DNA from: Candidatus Enterococcus willemsii
Lineage (GTDB): Bacteria > Bacillota > Bacilli > Lactobacillales > Enterococcaceae
Direction of reading: 5' to 3'
Assembly: GCF_009933335.1 (NCBI RefSeq)
Contig: NZ_MAEL01000046.1
Span: 48,435 to 112,434, forward strand
Length of the DNA: 64,000 nt
Shown in pieces: positions 16,627-25,380 of this stretch. Made by a program: the position numbers and the translations under genes. The first letter of the stretch is position 1. Every line of letters begins with the position of its first letter. The notes under the pieces are model-generated. The model saw only the letters and a list, made by a program, of their open reading frames with translations. It did not search any database and had not been told where the DNA came from.

Positions 16627-17424
16627 TTATTCTGAAAATAATACAAAATTCGTTTTTCCCCGTTGATCCGTACTTAAGAAATCTGCTAATTCAAGTTCTG
16701 TTTGCCAAGTTGTTTTGATTTGTGGCGCAATGTCCTGTGTTGTTTTCGTTGAAAGCTCAATCATTGTCTGCCCCTGATATTCCCAATATTCAATTTCAGC
16801 AGGAATCCCCTGATAACTTCCAACATAGGTTTGAACATTTGCTGGTTCGGTCATTTTGCTGTTTTGAAGTGTCAAATTAAACCAGCCATTTGGAACCCAC
16901 TCTTTTATTTTTTTAGGCGCGTTATCTTGAACCGCCTGTAATGCAGCTTTAGCATCCACAAAATCATATGAGATTTGTTTGGTATTTTTTATTTTTTCCT
17001 TACGACTCACAGACAATGGGTCTTGTCCATTTTTACTGTCAATTTCAAATTTATAATTACTTTCTGAACCAGTAAATCCATGATTAGCCAATTCAGCAGT
17101 CGCCTCTTCTAAGGATAAGTCTTGGAAACGTATTTTATACGTGATATCAAATTTATCTTTCCCTTCATATACACGTAAACGCTGAATAGCGTTATTAGCA
17201 AAGAATGTCCGTTCCTCTGTATCAAAGAAATAAACTTTTAAACGCTCGTCCTCTTGTGCAGAAAAGGTTGTTTTAATCTGTTCCTTTGAGAATTGGGCAG
17301 GATCTAAGTTGTATTTAATTTCGACAGCGGGATTAATTGTTGCACCATACACAGTAGTCGTTCCCCCAATGATTGGCAAACTTGCTAGAAACAATGTACC
17401 TAGGAGAGCTGTTACTTTTTTCAT
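16627..17424 (-). CDS. secreted CYTH/triphosphate-tunnel-like protein
   Basis: A 265-aa exported protein. Residues 1-28 are a signal peptide (K-K-V then a hydrophobic core, cleavage near V-Y-G-A) without a lipobox. The mature part resembles the CYTH (triphosphate tunnel metalloenzyme) fold. It has an N-terminal strand with E35-I-K37 (a shortened ExExK), Y-F-F-D-T (65-69), R-L-R-V (82-85) and I-T-Y-K-I-R (94-99), matching the family's YxDT, LRxR and TxK pattern. A late strand pair carries alternating Glu (A-E-I-E-Y-W and M-I-E-L-S-T, about 209-226). A secreted CYTH protein is unusual. It is the last gene of the ABC-MBL operon (24-nt gap, AAAGGAAG upstream). Function unproven; fold assignment is by eye. 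Confidence 0.5.
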   Translation of the reverse strand: MKKVTALLGTLFLASLPIIGGTTTVYGATINPAVEIKYNLDPAQFSKEQIKTTFSAQEDERLKVYFFDTEERTFFANNAIQRLRVYEGKDKFDITYKIRFQDLSLEEATAELANHGFTGSESNYKFEIDSKNGQDPLSVSRKEKIKNTKQISYDFVDAKAALQAVQDNAPKKIKEWVPNGWFNLTLQNSKMTEPANVQTYVGSYQGIPAEIEYWEYQGQTMIELSTKTTQDIAPQIKTTWQTELELADFLSTDQRGKTNFVLFSE

Positions 17425-17448
17425 AAAAAAACTTCCTTTCCAAAAAAA

Positions 17449-18465
17449 TTAATGTGAATTCGCTAGTATTTCTAACCATGTCGTCTGCGGTGTGCATTGT
17501 TCACTATGAAAATAAATCGTTTCTTTTGCCCCTACATAATTTTGTAAATAATAAATCTCATTTGTATCTAAATGGTTTTTAAATGGTATATTATCCAAAG
17601 TTCCTACGATATCGGTAGAAAGAATTTCGCTTTTGCTGGTTAAAAAATAGATGCCTGCTTCTAGCTGATTCCTTTTACATAGCCGCTTACTTTCAAAAAG
17701 AGCATTCATTGTTTGCTGTGTCCGATACAACAAGTTTTTTGAGTGTTTCTGATGAAATGTTAGCCAACGCTCAATATCCTCATCAATAAAAAGTTTTGCG
17801 GTAGTAGTTTCAAATAAATAAAGTAGGATTTCTAAGCATTTTGCAGTAAATTTGCTTGTGATACGATACATATTATTGGGATTTGCTGTAATAATTCGGC
17901 GCATCTGCTCTTTACTCACTAAATTGTTGATTTGCATCCCCGCATTCCCACTATCAATAAAAGCTAATTCATAAGCCAATGACGGTGGCATATGCACGGG
18001 ATACAATGTTGAACTTAAAGAAATATCGCCTGAGAAAAAAATTGTTTGTTGATTAAAAATCAGACTATACCACACACTACCAATGACATGACCAGAATAG
18101 CCCCACAAAAATTGTAAATTATCCGCGACTGTTTGCCATTTTTGCTCGGATGTCACAAACGGACAAAAGGTAAATAAGTCGTTTTCGGGGAGCCATTGGT
18201 ACGTCAAATCAGAGAGAATGACTGGACCTTTATACCCTAATTTAGCTAAATATTCCAAAGCTCCGACATGATCTTTATGCAGATGCGAAATAAACACCGC
18301 TTGTAATTTTTCGACATGCCGTAGTTGTAAATCAGGGAGCTGCTGGCTTTGATCATTCATGATCCCACAATCCAGCAAAATCGCTTGCTGGTTTTCTTCA
18401 ACATAAAAACAATTGCGCCCGTATTCTCCACAACCACCTAAAATTTCAATATGAATTTTCTTCAC
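17449..18465 (-). CDS. metallo-beta-lactamase-fold hydrolase (RNase J/CPSF-like N-terminus)
   Basis: A 338-aa MBL-fold protein without signal peptide. The N-terminus L-G-G-C-G-E-Y-G-R-N recalls the G-G-x-G-E-I-G-x-N of RNase J-type enzymes. Metal ligands are H61-L-H63-K-D65-H66, H126 (G-Y-S-G-H) and D147 (F-S-G-D). The C-terminal part is not a recognisable beta-CASP domain. It sits 3 nt after the permease gene and before the secreted CYTH-like gene, so it probably acts on what the transporter imports, perhaps a phosphodiester; this is inference. The GTG start at 18465 abuts GGAGG; an ATT at 18456 has ideal spacing (8 nt). Confidence 0.7.
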   Translation of the reverse strand: MKKIHIEILGGCGEYGRNCFYVEENQQAILLDCGIMNDQSQQLPDLQLRHVEKLQAVFISHLHKDHVGALEYLAKLGYKGPVILSDLTYQWLPENDLFTFCPFVTSEQKWQTVADNLQFLWGYSGHVIGSVWYSLIFNQQTIFFSGDISLSSTLYPVHMPPSLAYELAFIDSGNAGMQINNLVSKEQMRRIITANPNNMYRITSKFTAKCLEILLYLFETTTAKLFIDEDIERWLTFHQKHSKNLLYRTQQTMNALFESKRLCKRNQLEAGIYFLTSKSEILSTDIVGTLDNIPFKNHLDTNEIYYLQNYVGAKETIYFHSEQCTPQTTWLEILANSH

Positions 18466-18468
18466 CTC

Positions 18469-20103
18469 CTATTTTTTATTTTTCTCAATCCAAATCATAA
18501 GGAAGCAAGTCATAATAATTGTGAGAACCGCCATCGCCATGCCAGCACTCGCATTTCCTTGCTCAAATTGGCGATAAATGAACGTCGCACTTGTTTCAAC
18601 TGAAGGTGGTAAAATTAACAATGAACCAACTAATTCTCTCATTGAAATAATAAATGTCATCATCATCCCTGTTAGAACACCACGTTTTAGAAGCGGAAAA
18701 TAGATCCTAATAAAAGCTTGAAGTGAAGATTCACTAAAAACATCTGTCGCTTCAAAAATCGATTCATTCAATTGCAACATACTGTTTTTAACATACTGGA
18801 TTGAGTACGGAAGAAACAAAGTACAGTAAGTTAAAATAGCCATCGCTCGTGTGTTATAAAAGCTGACAGGCAACCATGAAGCATTCCAAAATAACATCAA
18901 ACCAACAACCATAACAATTCCTGGTACAATATTCGGTATTAAACCAAAAAAATCGATAAGTTTCTGAGAATAACGTGTGCCTTTGTAAATATAGATACCC
19001 GCAAAGAATCCTATTGTAGCTGTAATCATTCCTGTTAGAATAGCAAACAACAAGCTATTCAGAAACGCTGACAAGCCACCATTTTGATTCTGTAAAAGTT
19101 GGATATATGCATCTAAACTTAAATTGCTAAAAGCCAGACCATCACCTCTAATTTTCATCAACGAAGTCATTAAAATGGAGAAATAAGGAATACCGATTGC
19201 AAATAACAAAATCACGATAACAAAAAGAACTGACAACCCTTGAATCCATTTATTTGTGACAATCCTAGGTGCTCTAGTTGATGCTGAAACAGTCCCATAG
19301 ATAAATTTTTGAATGATTTTCACTTGAATCAACCATAAAATAAAACACAAAATAAATAGAACAAAAGATAATTGCGTGGCTTTCGGAATATTTACGGGCC
19401 ACGAAGAAAGATTGACATGAATTTCCGTCGTAAATACGCGGTAACCAATTCGTGTGCCAAAGGTTACTGGGGTACCAAACTCTGCTAGCGTTTTGACAAA
19501 GATAAATAAACCACCTAATAAAAAACTGGGGATTAATAATGGTAACGAAATTTTCAACCAGTTTACAAAACTATTTTTTCCGTAAATTTTCGCTGCATCC
19601 TGAAAAGACCCTTCCAATGTCAGCATACTATTTTTTAACATGAGATAAAACGTTGGAAACAGATGCAGACTCATAATCATAACCATTCCAAACAAGGAGA
19701 AAAATGGAGTCGATAACCCTGCAAGGCTTGGAAATAACTGTGTTAAAAACCCATTTTTTTGCATAAATAAAATCCAACCCATCGCACCGATATAAGGCGG
19801 TGTCATAAAAGGCAGAGTAAACAGAATATCCAGCCATTGGTATTTTTTTAATGTTGTTTTAGTTGTAATCAATGCCAATGGAAAAGCAATTAACAATGTC
19901 CCTAAAACAACCCAGCCCCCTAATTTTAACGACTGAATCAGTAATTGATACGTTTGATTCATCATTAAAATAGTGGTCATTTCCTTTAGTGAAAAATGAT
20001 TTTCAGAAAAAAAAGCATACTGAAATAGCGAGATGACTGGTAATACTGTAAGAAATCCAACGATTAGCATCATGCTTACGAAATATTTTTTATTTGTAAT
20101 CAT
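18469..20103 (-). CDS. ABC transporter permease, fused double domain (FbpB/ThiP type)
   Basis: A 544-aa inner-membrane permease with about 12 transmembrane helices made of two homologous halves. Each half carries a BPD-type EAA loop (near D-A-A-K-I-Y-G-K-N-S in the first and E-A-T-D-V-F-S-E-S-S in the second). This two-in-one layout is typical of ferric iron (FbpB/SfuB), thiamine (ThiP) and phosphonate importers. It lies 14 nt after the binding-protein gene and 3 nt before the MBL gene. The substrate is unassigned. Confidence 0.88.
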   Translation of the reverse strand: MITNKKYFVSMMLIVGFLTVLPVISLFQYAFFSENHFSLKEMTTILMMNQTYQLLIQSLKLGGWVVLGTLLIAFPLALITTKTTLKKYQWLDILFTLPFMTPPYIGAMGWILFMQKNGFLTQLFPSLAGLSTPFFSLFGMVMIMSLHLFPTFYLMLKNSMLTLEGSFQDAAKIYGKNSFVNWLKISLPLLIPSFLLGGLFIFVKTLAEFGTPVTFGTRIGYRVFTTEIHVNLSSWPVNIPKATQLSFVLFILCFILWLIQVKIIQKFIYGTVSASTRAPRIVTNKWIQGLSVLFVIVILLFAIGIPYFSILMTSLMKIRGDGLAFSNLSLDAYIQLLQNQNGGLSAFLNSLLFAILTGMITATIGFFAGIYIYKGTRYSQKLIDFFGLIPNIVPGIVMVVGLMLFWNASWLPVSFYNTRAMAILTYCTLFLPYSIQYVKNSMLQLNESIFEATDVFSESSLQAFIRIYFPLLKRGVLTGMMMTFIISMRELVGSLLILPPSVETSATFIYRQFEQGNASAGMAMAVLTIIMTCFLMIWIEKNKK

Positions 20104-20117
20104 AAAATAACCTACTA

Positions 20118-21170
20118 TTATTTTTGAGAAATGCTAGCGAATTTTTGCAGCACATCCATTTGTTTTTCTTCAGAGTCTTGCCACTCCACATCAATTTGTT
20201 TAAGATCTGCTAATGCTGGTCGGTCTTTCACAGGAATATGACTATTCCCAGGTAATAAATACGCATTAGCAACCAAAGATTGACCATCATCTGATAATAA
20301 AAAGTCTACAAAAGCTTGTGATGCTGCCACTTCTTTCGCTGTTTTGGTAATGCCAACTGCACGCGGACTTACCACTGTCCCACTTTCTGGATAAACAATT
20401 TCGATTGGTTCTCCATCAGCTTTTGCTTTGTAAGCCATGTAATCTACACCCGATACCGTTGCATTTTTCTCACCGGTAATCACAGCATCTAACGCACTTT
20501 TATTCGCACCCATAATCTGCATACCATTATCAAACAAAGAGGTGACGGTCTCCCACCCTTGCTCTGTTGTTGTATAACCATATAGAAAATCTAAGGCTGA
20601 ACCTGATAATGTTGGATCTGGAATATTAAAGGCATCTTGCCATTTTGCATCAGCTAAATCTGCCCAATCTTTTGGTGCTTCTTCTACATTTTTACTGTTA
20701 TACGTAATTCCTAATGCCGATGCACTGTAACCGAAATAGAAATCATCAGCATCCAACCAGTTTTCGTTCAGGTTTTCTTTACCGATTGCTTCAGCGTATG
20801 CTTGTAATTGATCTGCTTGCTTCAAACTATCCATTGAACTTAATGACGCTAAAACTAATACATCAGCCAAGGGTTTCCCTTTTTCAGCTTCTAGTTTAGC
20901 CAAAATTTTGCCAGTTGTTCCTTGAAATAAATTGACTTTAATCCCTGTCTTTTCTTCAAACGCCACTTTTAATTTTTCTGATAAACCATCGGGACCAGCG
21001 GAATAAACGGTAATCTCTTTTCCTTCCAGTGAAGTTGCTTCCTTTGAGGTTTCTTTCGTTTCGGTTTTATTTTTGTCACTCGTTTCAGATGTCTCGGTCG
21101 TCTTTCCTGTACTACATGCAGATAACGCCAATAACCCAAATGCTAACATTCCTAATTTTTTCATTTTCAT
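20118..21170 (-). CDS. ABC transporter substrate-binding lipoprotein (Fbp/2-AEP/sugar-phosphate type)
   Basis: A 350-aa lipoprotein. The lipobox L-A-L-S-A-C puts the lipidated Cys at residue 19, followed by a Thr/Lys/Glu-rich linker to about residue 50. The mature domain (E-I-T-V-Y-S-A-G, L-A-D-V-L-V-L-A, G-I-T-Y-N, P-R-A-V-G-I) is a class II periplasmic-binding fold of the group that includes ferric-binding FbpA, aminoethylphosphonate PhnS and hexose-phosphate AfuA. The paired Tyr of FbpA iron sites is not obvious, so an anion such as a phosphorylated compound is at least as likely. ATG 21170 lies 2 nt after the ATPase stop, with GGAGG 9 nt upstream. Confidence 0.85.
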   Translation of the reverse strand: MKMKKLGMLAFGLLALSACSTGKTTETSETSDKNKTETKETSKEATSLEGKEITVYSAGPDGLSEKLKVAFEEKTGIKVNLFQGTTGKILAKLEAEKGKPLADVLVLASLSSMDSLKQADQLQAYAEAIGKENLNENWLDADDFYFGYSASALGITYNSKNVEEAPKDWADLADAKWQDAFNIPDPTLSGSALDFLYGYTTTEQGWETVTSLFDNGMQIMGANKSALDAVITGEKNATVSGVDYMAYKAKADGEPIEIVYPESGTVVSPRAVGITKTAKEVAASQAFVDFLLSDDGQSLVANAYLLPGNSHIPVKDRPALADLKQIDVEWQDSEEKQMDVLQKFASISQK

Positions 21171-21172
21171 TT

Positions 21173-22129
21173 TTAATAGCCTCCAATTTTAATTAACTGT
21201 TGTTCTTCAAAATAAACGTCACATTGTTCACCAGGAACAAAAGGTGTTTCAGAGTAGAAAAGCCAAGGATTTCCATCAACCTCACCATGAATGATGTAGC
21301 AATTACCAGTAAATTGACTTCGTAAGACACGAAATATCCGATGTAAATGCTTCGAATCCCCCTTACTAGCATGAACAAATTCTGGGCGAATCAAAACATC
21401 TTTCTCCAAGAGATTAATTTTTCCAATAAAGTTTGCTACATAGTGATTAGCTGGTTCTTCATAAATTTCTTTTGGTGTGCCGATTTGACTTACTCTGCCT
21501 TTTTCCATAACAATAATTTGATCCGACATGGACATTGCTTCGTGTTGGTCATGTGTAACAAAAACGGCCTGACTATCTGTTTGACTAATTAATTGCACAA
21601 TATCTGTCTGCATTTTTTCTCGTAATACCGCATCTAAAGCAGATAGAGCTTCATCAAATAAAATAACTTTCGGTCGTGGCGCTAAGGCACGAGCCAGTGA
21701 CACACGCTGCTGTTGACCACCTGATAGTTCACTTGGTCTTCTTTGAGCAAATTCTTCCAATTGAACCATCCGAAGTGCATCCATTACTTTCGCCGCTTTT
21801 TCTTCCTTATTACCTTTCAAGCTATACGCTACATTATCAAACACCGTCATATGGGGCCACAAAGCAAAATCTTGAAAAACCATTGCTAAATTTCGTTGAT
21901 TCGGGCGTAAATTGACTTTTTCCGATTTTGAAAAAAGCTTATTTTTATTTAGCATAATTTCTCCATTATCAGGTGTTACTAAACCAGCTAAAATTTTCAG
22001 CAAGGTAGTTTTACCACAACCTGATTCTCCAAGAATTGTGCTAAATTTTTCTCGTAATGTTAACGTAATATTATCTAAAACTACTTTATTTTCATATTTT
22101 TTATTAATTCCCCGTAACTCAATCGTCAT
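21173..22129 (-). CDS. ABC transporter ATPase (FbpC/PotA type)
   Basis: A 318-aa ATPase. Walker A is G-E-S-G-C-G-K-T-T, the Q-loop is V-F-Q-D-F, the signature L-S-G-G-Q-Q-Q-R, Walker B V-I-L-F-D-E-A-L-S-A-L-D, and the H-loop V-T-H-D. The last 90 or so residues form a short TOBE-like regulatory domain. First gene of the five-gene operon ATPase - binding protein - permease - MBL protein - secreted CYTH-like protein. Its start faces a LysR gene across a long palindrome that probably controls it. It energises import of an unidentified solute. Confidence 0.9.
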   Translation of the reverse strand: MTIELRGINKKYENKVVLDNITLTLREKFSTILGESGCGKTTLLKILAGLVTPDNGEIMLNKNKLFSKSEKVNLRPNQRNLAMVFQDFALWPHMTVFDNVAYSLKGNKEEKAAKVMDALRMVQLEEFAQRRPSELSGGQQQRVSLARALAPRPKVILFDEALSALDAVLREKMQTDIVQLISQTDSQAVFVTHDQHEAMSMSDQIIVMEKGRVSQIGTPKEIYEEPANHYVANFIGKINLLEKDVLIRPEFVHASKGDSKHLHRIFRVLRSQFTGNCYIIHGEVDGNPWLFYSETPFVPGEQCDVYFEEQQLIKIGGY

Positions 22130-22170
22130 TTAACACTCATCCCTCCCTCAACACCTATGATACTTGTTCT

Positions 22171-22213
22171 ATTTTGATTTAACGTTAACGTATTGTTAAC
22201 ATTAAATCAAAAT
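22171..22213. promoter_or_regulatory. 43-bp near-perfect palindrome, likely LysR operator
   Basis: ATTTTGATTTAA (22171-22182) and its exact complement TTAAATCAAAAT (22202-22213) flank two GTTAAC blocks (22184-22189 and 22195-22200). Only one position per arm mismatches. It lies in the 142-bp gap between the divergent ATPase and LysR genes, the expected place for a LysR binding site controlling both. Confidence 0.8.
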
Positions 22214-22271
22214 TACTAAGGTAAACTAGAAGATGGAATCAATTATTCGAATTTTTGAAAGGAATTTTTCT

Positions 22272-23171
22272 ATGAACTATTTTAAACTACTGGTTTTTTC
22301 AAAATTATGTGAATATCAAAAAGGCGCAATCGTCGCTAAAGAACTCGACATTACGCCATCTACTGTTTCTTTTCATATCCAGTCCTTAGAAAAAGAACTA
22401 GGATTGCAATTATTTTATCGAAAATCAGGACATTTTATTTTAACTAAACAAGGGAAGGTCGTGCAGCGTTATGCACAGCGAATCGTTCATTTACATGAAG
22501 AACTAACTTATTTCGCTAAATCAAGCCAGCAAGGAAATCGCGGGATGTTTCGTTTGGGTGTTAGCGATTTGGCGAATCAAATTTTTTTGCCAGAAATTAT
22601 CCACGCCTTTTCAACTCAGTATCCACAAATAAGATTGTCCGTTGTTTCCGATACTTCACCGAAAATTGAAGAATTACTTGCTAGTTTCCAATTAGATTTT
22701 GGTATTTTAATCGGCTCTCCACAGAAACATCCCGATCTTATTTATGAAAAACTAGGAACCGATCAACTGAAATTAGTCTTTGGTAACACCCATCCATTTA
22801 ACCAGAAAAAAACAATTACCAAAGCGGATATTCTCAACCAAGCAATTCTTTTTCACAAAAAACAAAGCTCTAGTAAATCTATTCTGGAGCAATGGTTAGA
22901 TTATTCAATTAAAGAATTAAATGGCATCGAATTAGATTCGGTAACTACTATGAAAAAAGTGCTAGAATACGGACAAACAATTGCTTTTATCTCTGAATTT
23001 TTAATTCAAGAAGAGATTTTGACGCATGCGCTTTGCTCAAAAGAATTAAATGATATTCCATTATCTCGTACAATTTATTTAGTGAAAAATAAAGCAACAA
23101 TTGATGATACTATTAATCGAAATTTCCGACAATTATTAAATAAAATCACTACTAAACATTTCCATATATAA
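22272..23171 (+). CDS. LysR family transcriptional regulator
   Basis: A 299-aa LysR-type regulator. The N-terminal winged helix (residues 1-60) shows A-K-E-L-D-I-T-P-S-T-V-S-F-H-I and L-E-K-E-L-G-L-Q-L-F-Y-R, followed by a periplasmic-binding-like effector domain (F-R-L-G-V-S-D-L, D-F-G-I-L-I-G). ATG 22272 has AAAGGAA 7 nt upstream; a longer frame from 22233 lacks a site. Its divergent placement next to the ABC-MBL-CYTH operon and the shared palindrome make it the likely regulator of that operon. The coinducer is unknown. Confidence 0.9.
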   Translation: MNYFKLLVFSKLCEYQKGAIVAKELDITPSTVSFHIQSLEKELGLQLFYRKSGHFILTKQGKVVQRYAQRIVHLHEELTYFAKSSQQGNRGMFRLGVSDLANQIFLPEIIHAFSTQYPQIRLSVVSDTSPKIEELLASFQLDFGILIGSPQKHPDLIYEKLGTDQLKLVFGNTHPFNQKKTITKADILNQAILFHKKQSSSKSILEQWLDYSIKELNGIELDSVTTMKKVLEYGQTIAFISEFLIQEEILTHALCSKELNDIPLSRTIYLVKNKATIDDTINRNFRQLLNKITTKHFHI

Positions 23172-23234
23172 AAAACACCCAAACGATAGATGAAGATCCA
23201 CATTTAAAAAGGCTCTCCTTCCCATCGTTTGGGT
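23171..23234 (-). terminator. terminator of the DUF1149-VOC operon
   Basis: Arms ACCCAAACGAT / ATCGTTTGGGT (23177-23187 / 23224-23234). The minus strand continues G-TTTTTT. The long loop is unusual, but the stem is perfect. It may also receive the convergent LysR transcript. Confidence 0.75.
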
Positions 23235-23261
23235 AACTAATAATACTGTATTTTGACTTGT

Positions 23262-23633
23262 CTACTTCCCAGACACCGCATAATAATTACCATCTGGATC
23301 AGCAAAATTAAATACCATTTGCTCTTCCATTTGGATTAATTCACCGACTTCAACATCTAAAGCGGTAATTTTTTTGTATAAATCAATGATATTTTCTGCA
23401 TTGAACATAATCGAAGCAGAATTTGTTGCAACTTCTGGAGAATGACGTTGAATAAATTCACGATCATATAAGACAAAATGTCCTTGTGCATCACTGCTTG
23501 GCGCAATCTCCACTACAAGAGTACCGTCTAATTCTTGTTTGTCGATAACCACAAAATCTAAAGCTTCCCAAAAAGCAACCGATTTAGGTACATCATCCAC
23601 ATAAATCATTACTTGAAAATTCGTTGTAAACAT
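23262..23633 (-). CDS. VOC (glyoxalase/bleomycin-resistance fold) protein
   Basis: A 123-aa single vicinal-oxygen-chelate domain with two beta-alpha-beta repeats: F-Q-V-M-I-Y-V-D-D-V-P-K-S-V-A-F-W at the start and F-A-D-P-D-G-N-Y-Y-A-V at the end. These small proteins are dioxygenases, isomerases or antibiotic-binding proteins; no specific activity can be read. It lies 5 nt after DUF1149 with GAGGA upstream, so the two form an operon. Confidence 0.82.
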   Translation of the reverse strand: MFTTNFQVMIYVDDVPKSVAFWEALDFVVIDKQELDGTLVVEIAPSSDAQGHFVLYDREFIQRHSPEVATNSASIMFNAENIIDLYKKITALDVEVGELIQMEEQMVFNFADPDGNYYAVSGK

Positions 23634-23638
23634 GTCTT

Positions 23639-24022
23639 TTATTCCTCTTCTTGATTAAAATTTAGTTTAATACCGGGTTTATCTGTCGCAATTTCAGTTA
23701 CTTCATAGGTCAGGCGTTGCAACATGTCAAACAAAGGTTCAACCAACTCATTGGCTTCTTCTCTTGATAAATCATCCGATTTACTGATTTGGCGTCCAAT
23801 AATATGGTTAATTTGTCCAATTGTTCCACGGATAATGAATTCAGCAAGGACCACTTGAAACTGTAATCTTGCACCTAAAATGCTATTTTCTTTTGGATAG
23901 TTTTCATCTGGTGCTTTTAATGGTGCAAAGCCCACATTTAATTTTGGTTCTACATTATCTTCTGGTGTGCGCATATCAAAATGATACGCTTCAACAACTG
24001 GCTTCTGTCTCTTGATTTCCAC
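23639..24022 (-). CDS. DUF1149 family protein (SecB-like fold)
   Basis: A 127-aa protein I recognise as the DUF1149 family of Lactobacillales, reported as SecB-like in fold; its role is unknown. The core contains a beta strand run (L-Q-F-Q-V-V-L-A-E-F-I-I-R-G-T-I-G-Q) and a C-terminal helix (L-F-D-M-L-Q-R-L-T-Y-E-V-T-E), as in SecB-type chaperones. The start is GTG 24022, with GGGAG upstream. Followed closely by the VOC gene. Confidence 0.7.
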   Translation of the reverse strand: MEIKRQKPVVEAYHFDMRTPEDNVEPKLNVGFAPLKAPDENYPKENSILGARLQFQVVLAEFIIRGTIGQINHIIGRQISKSDDLSREEANELVEPLFDMLQRLTYEVTEIATDKPGIKLNFNQEEE

Positions 24023-24107
24023 AACTCTTCACTCTCCCTTTGTTAAAAATTATAACATAATTTCTAGTTGGAACCTATCCGTATTTTTTCAATGACTAGG
24101 AAAAAAA

Positions 24108-25259
24108 TCAATTAAGCGCATCAATCAAAGCGACATAACAAGTAATACCTGCCAATAAATTTTCTTCGTCAAATTGCATTTTATTGCTGTGCAATGGATA
24201 CGTATAGCCTTTTTCATCATTACGAATACCTACAAAAAAGAATAGACCAGGCACTACTTGCTGATACATAGAAAAATCTTCTGCCAACATATAAGGTGGC
24301 ACTTCTATATAACTCTCTCCTACAATTTCTTGCAGTGCATTGACCATTTGCGTATCATTTTTAACCACACGGTACATATGGTTAAACTCAACTATCGCTT
24401 CACACCCGTATCCGGCTGCAATACTTTGAGTAATCATCACAATTTTATCAGTCATTGTCTGGTACACATCATCATTAAAGGCACGCATCGTACCTTCTAA
24501 AAAGACTGCACCAGGAATAATATTCATTGCTTCACCGCCCTGAATTTTCCCAAACGTCAAAACCGCATTTTCCATCGGACTAATATTGCGTGATAAAATA
24601 GTATGCAAACCTTGAATCACTGCTGCTGCTGCTAAAATCGCATCTGCTCCTTTATGAGGTTGTGCCCCATGTGAACTTTTACCTTTAATCTGGATATTTA
24701 CTTCCCCATTTCTCGCCATCATTGGACCAGGTCGACAGCCAATTGTGCCTTCAAGAAGGTCAGGGAAAACATGTAAGCCGATAATTTGTTCAATTTGATA
24801 CTTTTCAATTAATCCTGCTTCAATCATCAATTGAGCTCCACCGGGTCCTTCTTCTGCAGGTTGAAAAATCAAGACAATCGTGCCTTTAATAATTTCTGGA
24901 TGCTCGCTCAAATATTGCGCAAAACCTAACATGGTTGCCATGTGTCCATCGTGTCCACAAGCATGCATCTTCCCAAACGTTTGGGAAGCATAATCAACAC
25001 CAGTTTCTTCTGTCACTGGTAATCCATCAATATCAGTTCTAAAAGCAAGCGTTTTTCCAGGCTTTCTCCCGTGAAAAACAGCAATCGTTCCAGTTTCAAT
25101 CATCGTATCGATTTCTTTTATCCCAAAACTAGTTAATTTTTCTCGCAAATATCGTGCTGTCTTTATTTCATTCAATCCTAATTCAGGGATTTGATGTAAT
25201 TCTCGACGATATTTTGTCACATTGTGTCTTAATTTTTGTATTTCAAAAGGAATTTTCAT
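24108..25259 (-). CDS. M20 family amidohydrolase (possible N-acetyldiaminopimelate deacetylase)
   Basis: A 383-aa dinuclear-metal amidohydrolase of family M20D. Visible are [19 protein letters not shown], the metal-site [18 protein letters not shown] with the catalytic Glu, and the dimerisation domain with S-S-H-G-A-Q-P-H. Being back to back with dapH, it could be the N-acetyl-L,L-diaminopimelate deacetylase (DapL) of the acetylase lysine pathway. However, the C-G-H-D-G-H motif and overall look are closer to hippurate/IAA-amino-acid hydrolases, so I leave the name open. ATG 25259; weak AAAGAAGTG upstream. Confidence 0.75.
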   Translation of the reverse strand: MKIPFEIQKLRHNVTKYRRELHQIPELGLNEIKTARYLREKLTSFGIKEIDTMIETGTIAVFHGRKPGKTLAFRTDIDGLPVTEETGVDYASQTFGKMHACGHDGHMATMLGFAQYLSEHPEIIKGTIVLIFQPAEEGPGGAQLMIEAGLIEKYQIEQIIGLHVFPDLLEGTIGCRPGPMMARNGEVNIQIKGKSSHGAQPHKGADAILAAAAVIQGLHTILSRNISPMENAVLTFGKIQGGEAMNIIPGAVFLEGTMRAFNDDVYQTMTDKIVMITQSIAAGYGCEAIVEFNHMYRVVKNDTQMVNALQEIVGESYIEVPPYMLAEDFSMYQQVVPGLFFFVGIRNDEKGYTYPLHSNKMQFDEENLLAGITCYVALIDALN

Positions 25260-25287
25260 CTTTTTTTCACTTCTTTCAGTAAAATGT

Positions 25288-25317
25288 TTGATATCTACTT
25301 ATCATATAGTATATAAT
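25288..25317 (+). promoter_or_regulatory. sigma-A type promoter of dapH
   Basis: -35 TTGATA (25288-25293), 18-bp spacer, -10 TATAAT (25312-25317), giving a 5' leader of about 55 nt to the dapH ATG. Confidence 0.7.
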
Positions 25318-25380
25318 TTTAATATGATTTTTACCAATTACTCATTTTCCCATCATTCTATCAATAGAAAGGAACATTTT

